Origin: Leptodontidium sp. MPI-SDFR-AT-0119
Lineage: Eukaryota; Ascomycota; Leotiomycetes; Helotiales; Leptodontidiaceae
Reading direction: 5' to 3'
Length of the DNA: 64,000 nt
Assembly: GCA_020726505.1 (NCBI GenBank)
Contig: JAHLEZ010000005.1
Coordinates: 1,178,001-1,242,000 of the forward strand
Shown here: positions 47,320 to 57,400 of the stretch, in pieces
How the letters are laid out: every line of letters begins with the position of its first letter
Numbering within the stretch: position 1 is the first letter of the stretch
The notes under the pieces: generated by a model
Database searches by the model: none
Seen by the model: the letters and a program-made list of their open reading frames with translations, nothing else
What the model was told of the DNA's origin: nothing
Program-made: the position numbers and the translations under genes

Positions 47320-48610
47320 GACGAGTTGCCTACCACACCTCAGAACGGCACTTTCCGCCCACCAGGAAGAAGAACAAATCATTCTGGGTGATTTCAACCT
47401 ACACCATGAACTCTGGGGCGGCCTAACGGTACGAGAAAGAGATCCAGAATCAGACGACTTAATTGGCCTCGTCGAAGACTTTCAACTTGGCAGTCTCCTG
47501 CCTACTGGTACAATCACATACGACGACAAAAATGCACAAAGCTGCATAGACCTCTGTTACGGCACGCAAGGCCTCGTGGATAGAGTCATCACTTGCAACG
47601 TAGACCCCAGCATAGATCACAACTCTGACCACCTCCCTGTCACAACTAGGCTAGATCTCAGAATCGTGCAACGGCCAAAGGTAGATACACACGATTGGTC
47701 TAGCATGGACGAGAAAGAATTCCGAATACGTCTTGCACGTGAGCTACCACCTCTTCGATGCCCCAAGACAAAGACCGCACTGGACAGATATGTAAGAGAG
47801 GTGGTAACTGCTATACAGGCAGCTATTAGCCATTCTACGCCATTGAAAAGATGGTCCCCAAGAGCAAGGGCCGGCTGGACCACCGAATGTAAGGAAATAC
47901 AACTTAAGACACGAAGGCTTAAGCGTCAGAATGGTCGAGTACAGACGGAGGAGAGCTGGGAGGCATACCGCACAGCTCGAAACCAGAAGGGAAGGTTAAT
48001 CCACAGAGCCTTACTCCAAGGTCACCGGGAGCAGGTCGAAAGAGCCATGAAGAGTCCGGAGAGCATGTGGAAACTAGCAAAGTGGGCAAGAAATCGGGAG
48101 GTGGTGACGGCCACAACGACTCCGGCGCTGAAGGACCCCACAACAGGCACCGAGTATACAGAAGTGCAAGACAAAGCACGCCTTCTCAAAAACACGTTCT
48201 TCCCAACCCCACCAGAACCAGACCTTGAAGATATAAACGGAGCCGAATACCAAAACCAGATCCCTTTCCCGGATATCACGGAGAAGGAAGTTCATCAAAC
48301 CATTACCCTGACACTTCCAATGAAAGCGGCAGGACCCGATGGCATTATAAATCGAGTCCTCCACGTTGCCGCTACCCAAATAGCCCCCCACCTTACGAAA
48401 ATATTCAACTGGAGCTTACGTCTTAGATACTGCCCAGCGCACTTTTGACAGTCAACGACTATAGTTCTCAGAAAACCCGGCAAGGACGACTACACCGTAC
48501 CCAAAGCGTACCGACCGATAGCCCAGCTCAATACCATCGGAAAAATCATGGACTCGATAATCGCAAAGAGAATCAGCTATGTGACAGAGATGCACCAACT
48601 GGTGTACAGT
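47320..48610 (+). mobile_element. Truncated LINE (non-LTR) retrotransposon: endonuclease C-terminus plus start of reverse transcriptase
   Basis: One continuous plus-strand frame. Seen: the last part of an apurinic-type endonuclease (IILGDFNLHHELWGG near 47380-47420, SDHLPV near 47623), a linker with ARAGWTTECKEIQLKTRRLK, and the beginning of a reverse transcriptase (LPMKAAGPDGIINRVLH; VLRKPGKDDYTVPKAYRPIA; GKIMDSIIAKRIS). The YxDD catalytic core, RNase H and the 5' end are missing. One in-frame TGA at 48446-48448 interrupts the frame where an Arg (CGA) would be usual. The copy is dead on arrival or truncated later. It ends about 60 bp from the stop of the DUF4246 gene. Ends are approximate because no target duplication was found. 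Confidence 0.82.
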
Positions 48611-48671
48611 GGGAATTTATCGAATTACTGAAAAGCCTATGCCTGCTTACGCCGTCGAACGATGTATGGAT

Positions 48672-50819
48672 TTAAAGACTTATGGATGTAGGATCAAAGA
48701 AACCACATGGCATACCAACCATTGCCTCACTGAGAGCCGCCGCTCGATCTTCCTCTACCTGGAGTTTGATTTCCTCTGCTTCTTCCTCGCCCATCGGACA
48801 CCCTGCTGTAAACCGATCCACCATCTCACGAACTTCTAACGGCACTTTTCGTGCTTGTGGGATAGCATCTTTTCTAAAGACGCCCTGGTCGAGTGCCACC
48901 TCCGCCCACCAGTCATGCTGCTGTGGAGGTACGTTCGCCGTCGAGCAGATGCGGTAGTTGGGATCGACAAGGTAGAGAAGGAGCATACCAAATCTGCCAG
49001 GCTGCGTTGCATCACAGAGACTGAGGCCATCAAGACGATGTTGAAGGGTATTAGGCCAAGTCAGCAGACGATTGATCGGGAGGTCGACGGTGCCGAGAGT
49101 TTGCCATGGAGGGGTGTGAAATGACCAATCGTAATGTATTCTGGCTTCTGCAGATTGGACGAAGCCAAAGAGGCGGCGTTGCGTGTCCCACGCGTGGTCA
49201 TCGTCGAGCATGTTTCCGCCGTCACCAAAATGGTAGTCCAAAGGATCCATCCAGGTGGGCTGGCAAAAAGAGAGCTGTGGGGTGGTGACATTAGAGGAAG
49301 AATAAATATAGGCAGCTGTAGACACTATGTGCTCGTTCCGTTGGGCTTCAAACATCAAGCTACCAGTAAAGGTAGGGTTAGAAGGTATAAGATCCACCTC
49401 ACGGATGCGAACAATGATCTGTAGCCCTTTTTGCTGGAGGATCTCTTGGAGATCTATGGTATGAAGGCCCTGGTCAGGACCAGGAGTTTGCATCGGCACC
49501 CTGTTGCGGCCTACAAAGTCTGGTGGCCCTACGACGACTTTGCCATTTTTGCCTTCTTTCCAGTCTTCGTAGGAGAATGCTGTCCCAGGTTCTGGTTGTA
49601 ATGCTGCAATCATAAAGTCTCTTTTTTCTTCTACCACAGCAAGTAAACTCATAGATGTTTCGTAACTAATTCCTGATCCATACCAATCTTCAAAGGTCTG
49701 GATATTCATGCTTGTGATCTTATCCTTAAATAGATCTTGCAGAAGTTGAGTTTTATGCACAGGGTATCTGAGGAAATTGTATAACTCCCATACATAATCC
49801 TTGAATTTTTTGTTCGGAGATCCTTCTTCGGGACTTCTATCTTTCCATAATTCTCGCATGTCCTCAGCAACAGTGTCGAGCCAAAGAGGAAGCTCCTCGG
49901 TGTTGTCGTAGCCGTAGGTCCTGATACGAATCGGAGCCGGGCCACCATTTACATGGCGAGAATTTCCTTTGAATAAAGAGTTGCTCCACAGGGGAATTGA
50001 TGAAGCTATTATCCTCTCTATGACTTTATAAAGCGGCTTGTTGCGAGAAGGGTGTAAATTGTTGATGTAAGACGTGATGTGTATAGGAGCTTCCTTTTGC
50101 TTTGTATATTTTATCTCGCAAGGAAGCCATTGAAATGTAGAAGAATAATATCTGTGGAAGTCATCATCATTGTATAAAGAGAGTGAACAGTGTCGTTCCT
50201 GAATATATTGTGCCAGCTCTTCTCGTAATGGTGGCCATGGGTGTGCCGATGCTACAGTCGCGTTACGAGAAAAGCAGCTCTCAACACAGTCGTCAAGTCC
50301 AACCCCTCCACTAGTAAGAACTCTTGTCCGGCTGTAGTACAGGGGGTACATCGAGGGGTCCACAAGGTCAGTAATGCCGTCTGCTTGGCGGTATTGATAT
50401 CTGGATTCTTGTCGTAGGTGCGCTACTGAAGAGTCGAACTTTGCCAATGTATCTGTGGACGCAAGGCTATCTGACTTGCAGACACACGAGCCAGCATCTA
50501 ATACTCGTATGAAGCCATTTTGATGGAAAGAAACCGCCTTGTCTCTTAACTCCTTGATGCACCATCTCCAAGCCGTCTCGCTGATCAGAGGCATCGCGGG
50601 GACTTTCTGCTCACCCCAAGCCCTGATCCTCTGCTCGTCCAGAGTGATGCAAATTTTGAAGATACTCGCATCCAATCGCCAATTTGCAACTGTACCCTCG
50701 TCAAAAATGTCTACATGCCAATTCTCCTTGTCGGTAATCAAGTTCATGAGTGCTAACATGGCCAGCTCCCGCGCCGTCAACCGAGGACACTGCCGCCACC
50801 CTGCGGTACCGTCATTCAA
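48672..50819 (-). CDS. DUF4246 family protein (putative 2-oxoglutarate/Fe(II)-oxygenase fold)
   Basis: Single-exon protein of 715 aa. Seen: the N-terminal DUF4246 block TARELAMLALMNLITDKENW and IFDEGTVANW; WRWCIKELRDKA; DLVDPSMYPLYYSRTRVL; FQWLPCEIKYT followed by ITSYINNLHPSRNKPLY and VIERIIASSIPLW; then NEHIVSTAAYIYSSSNV, LPINRLLTWPNTLQHRLDGL, LLYLVDPNYRICSTANVPPQ and a C-terminal helix. These are the ordered conserved segments of PF14033. The family is large in fungi and predicted by fold to be an oxygenase; no substrate is established that I know of. The usual second-half acidic position before NEH reads FEAQRNEH here, so the putative metal ligands should be compared with active members. 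A LINE fragment lies on its 3' side and a pogo element on its 5' side. Confidence 0.85.
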   Translation of the reverse strand: MNDGTAGWRQCPRLTARELAMLALMNLITDKENWHVDIFDEGTVANWRLDASIFKICITLDEQRIRAWGEQKVPAMPLISETAWRWCIKELRDKAVSFHQNGFIRVLDAGSCVCKSDSLASTDTLAKFDSSVAHLRQESRYQYRQADGITDLVDPSMYPLYYSRTRVLTSGGVGLDDCVESCFSRNATVASAHPWPPLREELAQYIQERHCSLSLYNDDDFHRYYSSTFQWLPCEIKYTKQKEAPIHITSYINNLHPSRNKPLYKVIERIIASSIPLWSNSLFKGNSRHVNGGPAPIRIRTYGYDNTEELPLWLDTVAEDMRELWKDRSPEEGSPNKKFKDYVWELYNFLRYPVHKTQLLQDLFKDKITSMNIQTFEDWYGSGISYETSMSLLAVVEEKRDFMIAALQPEPGTAFSYEDWKEGKNGKVVVGPPDFVGRNRVPMQTPGPDQGLHTIDLQEILQQKGLQIIVRIREVDLIPSNPTFTGSLMFEAQRNEHIVSTAAYIYSSSNVTTPQLSFCQPTWMDPLDYHFGDGGNMLDDDHAWDTQRRLFGFVQSAEARIHYDWSFHTPPWQTLGTVDLPINRLLTWPNTLQHRLDGLSLCDATQPGRFGMLLLYLVDPNYRICSTANVPPQQHDWWAEVALDQGVFRKDAIPQARKVPLEVREMVDRFTAGCPMGEEEAEEIKLQVEEDRAAALSEAMVGMPCGFFDPTSISL

Positions 50820-51162
50820 AGACTCAAAGGGGTCAATTTAATGATAAATTGGAAGGCCGCCAAATCCTGGAACTCTCAGTGGTGCGTCAGCGGCGTTGTT
50901 CATCTCGACGGTGGTACAGTTTCAACAGCACGTTTGTGGGTTTAGGCCAAGGATGAAGTCTCCAGGTCGAATGGGTTGTCGGTTCAGGGCAGATGTTGCG
51001 AGGAAAGCGTCGATAATTATCAAGTTGTGCAGTTTGAAATGGGAGAGAGAGAGATATAGAGAGAGAGGGGGAGAGAGAGAGAGAGAGAGAGCAGCGAGCG
51101 GTGAGCTTGAGGTGTGCATGTGCACGTCCACGCTTACAAGGCGGCGAAATTGCCACAGCGGC
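50820..51162. other. DUF4246 promoter with GA microsatellite
   Basis: About 340 bp between the DUF4246 start and the left end of the DNA transposon. It contains the GA-rich simple repeat listed at 51041-51091. No gene seen. Confidence 0.5.
51041..51091. repeat. (GA)n microsatellite
   Basis: An imperfect GA-dinucleotide tract of about 50 bp, interrupted by ATATA and a GGGGG run. It is likely length-variable. Confidence 0.85.
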
Positions 51163-51166
51163 AGTA

Positions 51167-51196
51167 ACCGGTTTCCCTTACATAATCCCACCCCGG
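51167..51196 (+). repeat. Left terminal inverted repeat of the pogo element
   Basis: 30 bp starting ACCGGTTTCCCTTACATAAT and ending CCACCCCGG. It is the exact reverse complement of 53336-53365. Confidence 0.92.
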
Positions 51197-51249
51197 CTAT
51201 TAATCCCACCAAAATTCGCGATCCACCCCCTCATATACTCCACTAAATC

Positions 51250-53205
51250 ATGGCTAGAGCAGACAAATCAGCAGCGATTTCTGCCGCTGTTGCTGCAATT
51301 CAAAGCGGAGAAGTCGCAGATTATTCTGCTGCGGCTAGAAAATTCAAATGCGATCGTACGTCGATTTCTAAGAGGATCCGTGGCCTCACGCGCTCCCGAA
51401 GAGATTCCACCGTCTTTTGGAAACAGGCTCTCACCCACGCTCAAGAAAAGGTCTTAATTGACCGAATCAACTATCTAACAGACCGTGGACTACCTCCGAC
51501 GAGTTCTATTGTGAAGAGTTTGGCAGAAGAGATTCGTGGTAGTGTTGTTGGCAAGAATTGGACAGGCACTTTCGTTCACCGCCATAAGTCCAAATTAAAG
51601 AGTGCGTATCTACGGAATATCGACAACCTACGATTCTCTGCAGAGTATATTCCAATGTTTATACTCTTTTTCCAGCTAGTATATTATCCCGCTTTATTAT
51701 TTTTATCTTTTAATTATGTTCTTAGCTAATTATATGCGAATAAATTATAGTTATTAAACATCGTCACCAAGCACTCCATTAAACCCGAAAATATCTGGAA
51801 TTTCGACGAAAAGGGATTCATAATGGGTTTTTGCTCTTCTGTAAAAAGAATCATGACCTTGGGGGCATACAAATCAGGGCGAGTTACAAAGGCAAAGCAA
51901 GATGGGAGCCGCGAGTTTGTTAGTTGCCTCGCATGTGTCTCTGCTGTTAGGAAATGGATTCCGCCACTTCTTATATACAGGGGCGATTCCAAGGAGTTAC
52001 AAGATACGTGGGTACAAGATGTTGAGCCTGGAGACAAGTGTTATTTCTCTATTTCGGAAAATGGGTGGAGTTCTATTGCCATGGGAATGAAATGGCTTCA
52101 GGACGTGTTTGAGCCGCATACTAAACCTTCGTCGCCACGGGAACATCGTCTTTTACTACTTGATGGGCATTCTAGTCATGTCAATATGGCGTTTATTCGT
52201 TGGGCTGATGCTCATAGAATTATCCTTTTGGTTCTTCCGCCTCACACAACACATCGATTACAACCGTTAGACGTTGGACTATTTCAACCCCTATCAACAT
52301 ATTACTCCCAAGAAGTCAACAAACTCATGTCGAAGGGATTAGGATATGTTCAAATGTCTAAACGATTCTTTTACAGCTTTTTCAAGACCGCATGGGAGGC
52401 TTCGTTCACTAAGGATAATATCCTTCACGCTTTTGCAAAACCGGGGATTTGGCCTATCGACAAAGAAGTTATTCTAGCAAAAATCCGGAAGCCTATTCTC
52501 TCACCAAAAACACCTGTCCGAATGGAAAAGACACCTCTCACATCAAAGGCAATTCGCAAATTCACGATCCGGTTCCAAAAATCGCCATCAGTAGAGCGTG
52601 CGGAGAAGGCGTCTAAGGCTCTTCAGATTCTTGCCGCTGAGAAGTCTATTGTTATTCACGAGAACCATGGCCTTCGCGAAGCACTTGTTTTAGAGCAAAA
52701 GAAGCGTAGGAAAGGAAAGAAGCTTAATTTGTGTGGAGAGGAAGATACCGGAGCGATGTGTTGGGGGGCAAACGAGGTTGCTAAGGCAGTAGAGTTTCAG
52801 GCTGAAAAAGAGAGGCTCCAACAGCTTGAGGACGAAGCTAAAGAGCAACGAAAGATACAGAGAGTTGCGAATGCTCTTAAAAAGAGAGAGGAACAAGAGG
52901 CAAAGGAACAAAGGCAAGCAGCAAAGCAATTAGTCAAGGATTTAGTTGCAGCAAACCTAGGTTCTACAAACACACCAAAACCACGCTTTTCGCCAGCGAA
53001 GCTTGATGTACCTAAAGCCAAAGGACAGGTACGTACTACACTAAAAGCTAAGCAACTTACTCAGAAACCTTCCTTGATTGTTAAGTTACCTTTGGGAGCT
53101 CTTTGTCGTACTTCAATTGTAATGGGAGAGGATACGGGGTTGTCACGTGAAAGTCGGGGAGGACGGAAGATTAAATTGCCTGCACGATATATTCATAAAA
53201 TTTAG
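51250..53205 (+). CDS. Pogo/Fot1-family transposase (DDE_1)
   Basis: 627 aa in two exons, 51250-51678 and 51751-53205. The intron (GTATAT...TTATAG, 72 nt) removes the stop otherwise met at 51729. Seen: an N-terminal Psq-type helix-turn-helix (AIQSGEVADYSAAARKFKCD, TSISKRIRG) at about residues 15-45; a CENP-B-type HTH (LIDRINYLTDRGLPPTSSIV, WTGTFVHRHKSKLK) at about 60-115; and a DDE_1 domain with catalytic Asp at about 162 (NFDEKGF), 281 (LLLLDGHSSHV) and 317 (HRLQPLDVGLF). The last pair is spaced as DD35D. A C-terminal Lys/Glu-rich coiled coil near 490-560 is an extension seen in many fungal pogo-like transposases. All three acidic residues and both HTH motifs are present, so the enzyme is probably functional. 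Confidence 0.9.
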
Positions 53206-53335
53206 GTTAATACAATCAATAGACCTAGCTTTAATACATCTTTGACATCAAAAATTTTAATTATATCTTTATTTTTCGTGAAGTTATTATTACAGAAGAT
53301 CAGGTGCAAAATGTTGTTAAGGCGGGATTTATCAC

Positions 53336-53365
53336 CGGGGTGGGATTATGTAAGGGAAACCGGTT
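53336..53365 (-). repeat. Right terminal inverted repeat of the pogo element
   Basis: 30 bp, the exact reverse complement of 51167-51196, followed by TA. Confidence 0.92.
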
Positions 53366-53369
53366 ACTC

Positions 53370-53814
53370 GAGTACTCTTACTCGTATGCGCACCAATGAG
53401 ACTGATGTTACATCTCAGTACAAGTACACCCATATTGTCCTTTGTCTTTCGAGCTTGGCAACCTCTATTCAATTGCCACAAAACGATCGTATATTTTATT
53501 AAGCTAAGATCATATACACTCCTAGTGTAGTAGAGCACAACTATCTTTTACAGTACTAGCTAAGCCGTTCGGCTACAGTGAGAAGAATCTTGCGTCACGC
53601 GCTCCGCTCCTCCATCGGACAAAATCTCCTGTGTTGGTTTAAGAACAATTGGCTTCGTTGGCACGATGAGACTCGATAATAATATGATTAAGTAAAGTAT
53701 TACAAATATCCCTCGGGAGGGACCTCCCTCACAACTAGCCACCGGCCTCACTTTCAAGTTTCAACCTTTCAGACCATTACAACTCTACAACAAGTGGTGA
53801 ATGTGCGACTCTCA
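53370..53814. other. Intergenic region between transposon and secreted orphan gene
   Basis: About 440 bp. A minus-strand frame at 53560-53757 (LKPTQEILSDGGAERVTQ) resembles the kind of fortuitous peptide read from LTR or repeat sequence, but no LTR ends were found. No gene called. Confidence 0.4.
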
Positions 53815-54663
53815 TCAGCAGTGCTGAAGTCCTAAAGATTTCCAAGCATCATAGGTCATTTTCAACACCCTTTCGTGGCTGATCGTGTTTCTTTGGTAAC
53901 GCTTGTTCGGGTCGAAATATACCTCGTTAAACTTTGCCAGTTCTGCTGATGCCAACCACTGAACATCAACTGACGCCCCATTTGATTTCAACGGCGCATC
54001 CACATTTGCAATCTCAACCCCATTGTCAATGATTGTGTTGACCTGGATCTGCCCTGCGGGATAGCCGTTGTTCCTAGCCCACTTTGGCATCTCTTTCTCT
54101 AGAGCCTTGAGATATGCTTGCTTCTGTTCTGCCTCTTTAATATTGATCGTCTCTACCAAACACCTGTTAATGTTGGTGAGTGCTTGGGCGGGGACTTTTG
54201 AGGGATCTGTCTCTTTTACGTCCCAGAGGATGTCGGCCACCATTTTGTTTATTTGGCCGCCGCCATATGGGTCGTCGTTCTGCGTTGCTCCTCCCCAAGA
54301 CCCAACAAGCTTCCCTGGATTTGAGGATAAGTACCCCCATTGCTGGACATATGGAGCTACTTTGTCGACATCTGGAGTTGTCGTATCACCCTCCGGACCG
54401 CCGCGGTAACTGCGAGGCGCTGTGCCGCGGACGTCGAGATTGCAAGCTGCGAACTCGTTGAAAGTTGCGAGTTCCGTAGTAGTAACTGAATTTCCGGCTC
54501 GTCTGCCACAAGTCAGGCCCAATTGTCTGCCGGCCCCATTGATGAGAAAGTCGATCTTGTAGGTTTCGTAGTAGAAGATAAGCTGATATCCCTGGGCCAA
54601 TGAAGCTTCGACCACGGCTAATAGCGAGGCTATGACGACCACAAGGAGGCAGAAAAGATGCAT
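53815..54663 (-). CDS. Secreted protein of unknown function, effector-like
   Basis: Single-exon gene, 282 aa. Seen: a clear signal peptide (MHLFCLLVVVIASLLAVVEA) with cleavage likely around residues 20-25, then a mature protein with four cysteines (near 52, 74, 168 and the C-terminal 282). It has no transmembrane helix and no motif I recognise; YETYKIDFLINGAGRQLGL, WGYLSSNPGKLVGSWGGAT and HERVLKMTYDAWKSLGL are its most structured-looking segments. It sits just right of the DNA transposon and left of a broken LysM-WSC gene. Size, secretion and context are what fungal effectors or wall-active proteins show, but no function can be claimed. Confidence 0.7.
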   Translation of the reverse strand: MHLFCLLVVVIASLLAVVEASLAQGYQLIFYYETYKIDFLINGAGRQLGLTCGRRAGNSVTTTELATFNEFAACNLDVRGTAPRSYRGGPEGDTTTPDVDKVAPYVQQWGYLSSNPGKLVGSWGGATQNDDPYGGGQINKMVADILWDVKETDPSKVPAQALTNINRCLVETINIKEAEQKQAYLKALEKEMPKWARNNGYPAGQIQVNTIIDNGVEIANVDAPLKSNGASVDVQWLASAELAKFNEVYFDPNKRYQRNTISHERVLKMTYDAWKSLGLQHC

Positions 54664-55345
54664 CGTGGTGATAAGGCAACTTTACGAATGCAAAGAAGGA
54701 TACATGAAATGTCAAGCATCAACCTCGAATGATTGGAAGAAGAAGTCTTGATGCAAGAATGATAAAGTGACGACTGAAGTCCAAGAAGCAAAGCGGGAGT
54801 ACCTGGAGCCCTTCCCAAAGCCATGTAGCTTGTCTAATATTTGAAAGAGACATCATCTCGTACTGTACAGCGGCATGAATCTCACGTACCCTGCCTGCTT
54901 GTCTTCCCCTGCATCTGAAATTATAACGGTGAAGTAGAACGTTTGCATAGTCGGGTATTGGATCGCATCAGGAAGTATTTGCGTCGACCTAGTGTAACAT
55001 CTCTCCTTTCCAATAGTCTGGCGCTCACAGGAAATATATTACCCCCTAATAATGAAGAAAAAAGCTATTAGGCAGGTGGTTTCCAGGAAGAAAGGGTGGT
55101 ATCTTTCCAATTAATTATGATATGTCGGTCGTATTTGGTATGTTGACATGTTCGGCATGAACTTAGTTTCACGAAGTCACTTCCTCGTCCCCCCCCCCCC
55201 CCCCTCGACGCTCTCGGTGTCTGGTGAGATTCATTTGAGGTCACTTCTATGATTTTCCCTCCTCTACTGTCTCTTCACTTTGTATGATCTATAGACCTTT
55301 GATCTTCTTCTTCTACTACTACTGTCTTTGACTCAATCAATAACT
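54664..55345. other. Divergent promoter region with a C16 tract
   Basis: About 680 bp between the secreted orphan (-) and the LysM-WSC pseudogene (+). It contains sixteen consecutive C at 55189-55204. No gene seen. Confidence 0.5.
55189..55204. repeat. Poly(C) tract, 16 nt
   Basis: An uninterrupted run of sixteen C about 140 bp before the LysM-WSC start codon. It could be length-variable and is a common site of sequencing error. Confidence 0.9.
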
Positions 55346-56411
55346 ATGCCGCTTTCCAAACCCACAATTGTCTTCCTGCTCGGGTTGGCACTCCTCAACC
55401 CCGCTCACTGCAATGTCGAGCCTCACTTTCCTCACGATCCAGCAACCACCCCGTACTGCACCTGGTGGATTGACAACGACAGCACCATCTCCTGCACAGA
55501 TTTCATCAAGAACCAGAACATCACCCTCACTGACTTCAGACGATGGAACCCCTTCATCACATCCACCTGCGGCAACTTTGGCCAGTACACTTCCTACTGC
55601 GTAGAAGCCTTCAACGAGCCTACTGCGGTCAATGTAGCCTAGACCGACCTCGGCTGCTACGTCGACAGTGGTGGAAGCCGCGCATTAAACAACGCATTAG
55701 GTACCGAGGCCGAAAAACAAGTTCTGACACGAGAATCTTGCCAGGCCTTATGCAAGAACGCCGGATGGACATACTGCGGAGTTGAATGGTCGCAGGAGTG
55801 CTGGGGTGCAAACGTACTGGGCGGATCGCCAGCCGACGATAGTCCAAGCAGTCTTTGCAACCTTCCGTGCAAAGGGAATGCTAGCCAGATCTGCGGCGGA
55901 TCAGAAAGAATCAATGTCTTCAAAATATCTACTACTCTCAGCTTCTCGTCTACGAGTACGGTCATAAGCAGTACCACGAAACCCACGTCGACAACGACCA
56001 GCACGACTGTGAAAAACGACATCTACCGTCGCCACTACTACTACCGCTCAACCTATCCCCAGTGTGGTCGCTTGGATTCCCATCGGTTGCTACACTGATT
56101 CTGGAGTATCCCGGACGCTTTCGACGCTTATGTGGAATAACAATGACAACACTGTTACCAAGTGTCAAGCGGCGTGTCAAGCGGCTGGGTACTTGTATTC
56201 TGGAGTGGAGTTCATCTGGGAATGTTATTGTGGGAATGAGATCCGTGCACCAGGTGTTCAGGGGCTGGGCACTTCTTGGTAAGTTGACGACATGTAAATC
56301 TTGCAATATATGATGCTAACGTATACCAGTAATAGAAACTGCACAGGAGATAGTAAGCAGACTTGCGGGGCCCTTGGGTTCTTGAATATGTACTATGCTG
56401 TGAGACCATGA
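55346..56411 (+). pseudogene. LysM-WSC-WSC secreted protein gene with one stop and one frameshift
   Basis: A secreted cell-wall-binding protein interrupted twice. Seen: signal peptide (MPLSKPTIVFLLGLALLNPA); a LysM-like segment (DNDSTISCTDFIKNQNITL, WNPFITSTCGNF); then an in-frame TAG at 55640-55642. In the same frame a full WSC domain follows (DLGCYVDSGGSRAL, ESCQALCKNAGWTYCGVEW, CNLPCKGNASQICGG) and a Thr/Ser-rich linker. One base of shift near the A5 run at about 56010 leads to a second WSC domain (IPIGCYTDSGVSRTL, CQAACQAAGYLYSGVEF, CYCGNEIRAPG), completed after a GT-AG intron near 56281-56328 by CNRNCTGDSKQTCGALGFLN. LysM binds chitin and WSC binds wall polysaccharide. Both domains are otherwise perfect, so the damage is recent, or each lesion is a sequencing error. 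Confidence 0.8.
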
Positions 56412-57400
56412 ACAACAAATAAGATGGATTTTCAATCGGAGGGTAACATGATACGACTACTTCCGAACGATAGAGAAAATACTTAATATTCAAAAAAACC
56501 TATACATAAATCCTAATATTATATTATTTTTCCCTATCATTGCCGGTTTGGGCACTGTTGTAGAAGATGTAGAGCTCAAAAGTATTATACTTCAAGAGAG
56601 AGGTTTATTTTGATGCATAAGCGAAATGCAGTCTATCATTTGTTTCCATTGATGTCGTCTTAAGTAGGGCTCTGAGTGCTTGAGTGGTCCTAGCAATCCG
56701 ATGCTGAGTAATCATACACGCGAGCTCGGCAGGGCCAGGTTCGAGCAGAGGGTGGTGGTTAGGGCAATGAGGCTCACAATCTGTTAATGTCCAGCAGAGT
56801 CGGCCATCGTCACACCTCTGGCGAATGGTCGCATAACTAAATTCGTAGCCAGCCGAGCTCTGGTATGCTTTTGTCGTGCTTTTCTTAACTGTGGGCGTTC
56901 CTGCTATTTTCGTTATTCTTGCAGTTGCGTCTTGTCATTCCTGGTCAACAGCACCTCAAAGTGATTACGATTATTTATGCATTAAGAAATCTGAACGATA
57001 TCAGATTCTTCGTTCAAAAGCAATATTGTTGAAGAGCATTGGCACTAATTGTGCATTCTCCCTCAGGGATAACTTAAAGGTAAAGGGGGGGGTTAATTGA
57101 ACGGTCCAGGGATGGTTCGAGGACGATAATAAGACGATTTTCTCAAGGAACGATCCTTAACTAAAGGAATAGTCCTCGAATCACCTAGTGATGGTTTCTT
57201 TTAGAAGGAACAATACAAAACGATTGGGGTATAGCTGCCTGGATGCCTGAATCTCTACCTAAATTGTTATGGTTTGATTCTTCCCGTTCAACCACACTAT
57301 ATACCTAGGTACCATTTCACGGTATAGCAGACGATTCTTCCAATATGAGCTGACTCCCTCGCTTAAACAATAATCCCATATAAACCACAAACTCGCGAAA
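56412..57400. other. Intergenic region, no gene seen
   Basis: About 1 kb, AT-rich in places, with no supported frame and no tRNA fold that I could complete. Confidence 0.4.

Larger units (their letters stand above)
51165..53367 (+). mobile_element. Complete pogo/Fot1-type Tc1-mariner DNA transposon
   Basis: A 2.2-kb element bounded by perfect 30-bp terminal inverted repeats at 51167-51196 and 53336-53365, each flanked by TA (51165-51166 and 53366-53367), the expected target duplication. Inside the perfect repeats the match continues imperfectly for about 14 bp (CTATTAATCCCACC against the right-end equivalent). It carries one transposase gene that appears intact. Everything required for transposition seems present in cis, and I see no repeat-induced point mutation, so the copy is probably young. 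Confidence 0.9.

Noticed and set aside
51101..51457. Overlapping 118-codon frame across the left transposon end
   Set aside because: It runs through the terminal repeat and overlaps the true transposase frame, so it is a shadow.
51163..53369. Transposon ends placed at AGT...ACT instead of TA
   Set aside because: The inverted symmetry does extend to AGT/ACT, but TA target duplications just inside fit the pogo family, so the extra AG/CT pair was judged to be flanking coincidence.
53560..53757. Possible LTR remnant right of the pogo element
   Set aside because: The peptide read from the minus strand looked repeat-like, but no TG...CA ends, second copy or target duplication could be seen.
56690..56780. 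Possible tRNA T-arm (AGGTTCGAGCAG)
   Set aside because: No complementary arm, acceptor stem or anticodon loop could be built around it.
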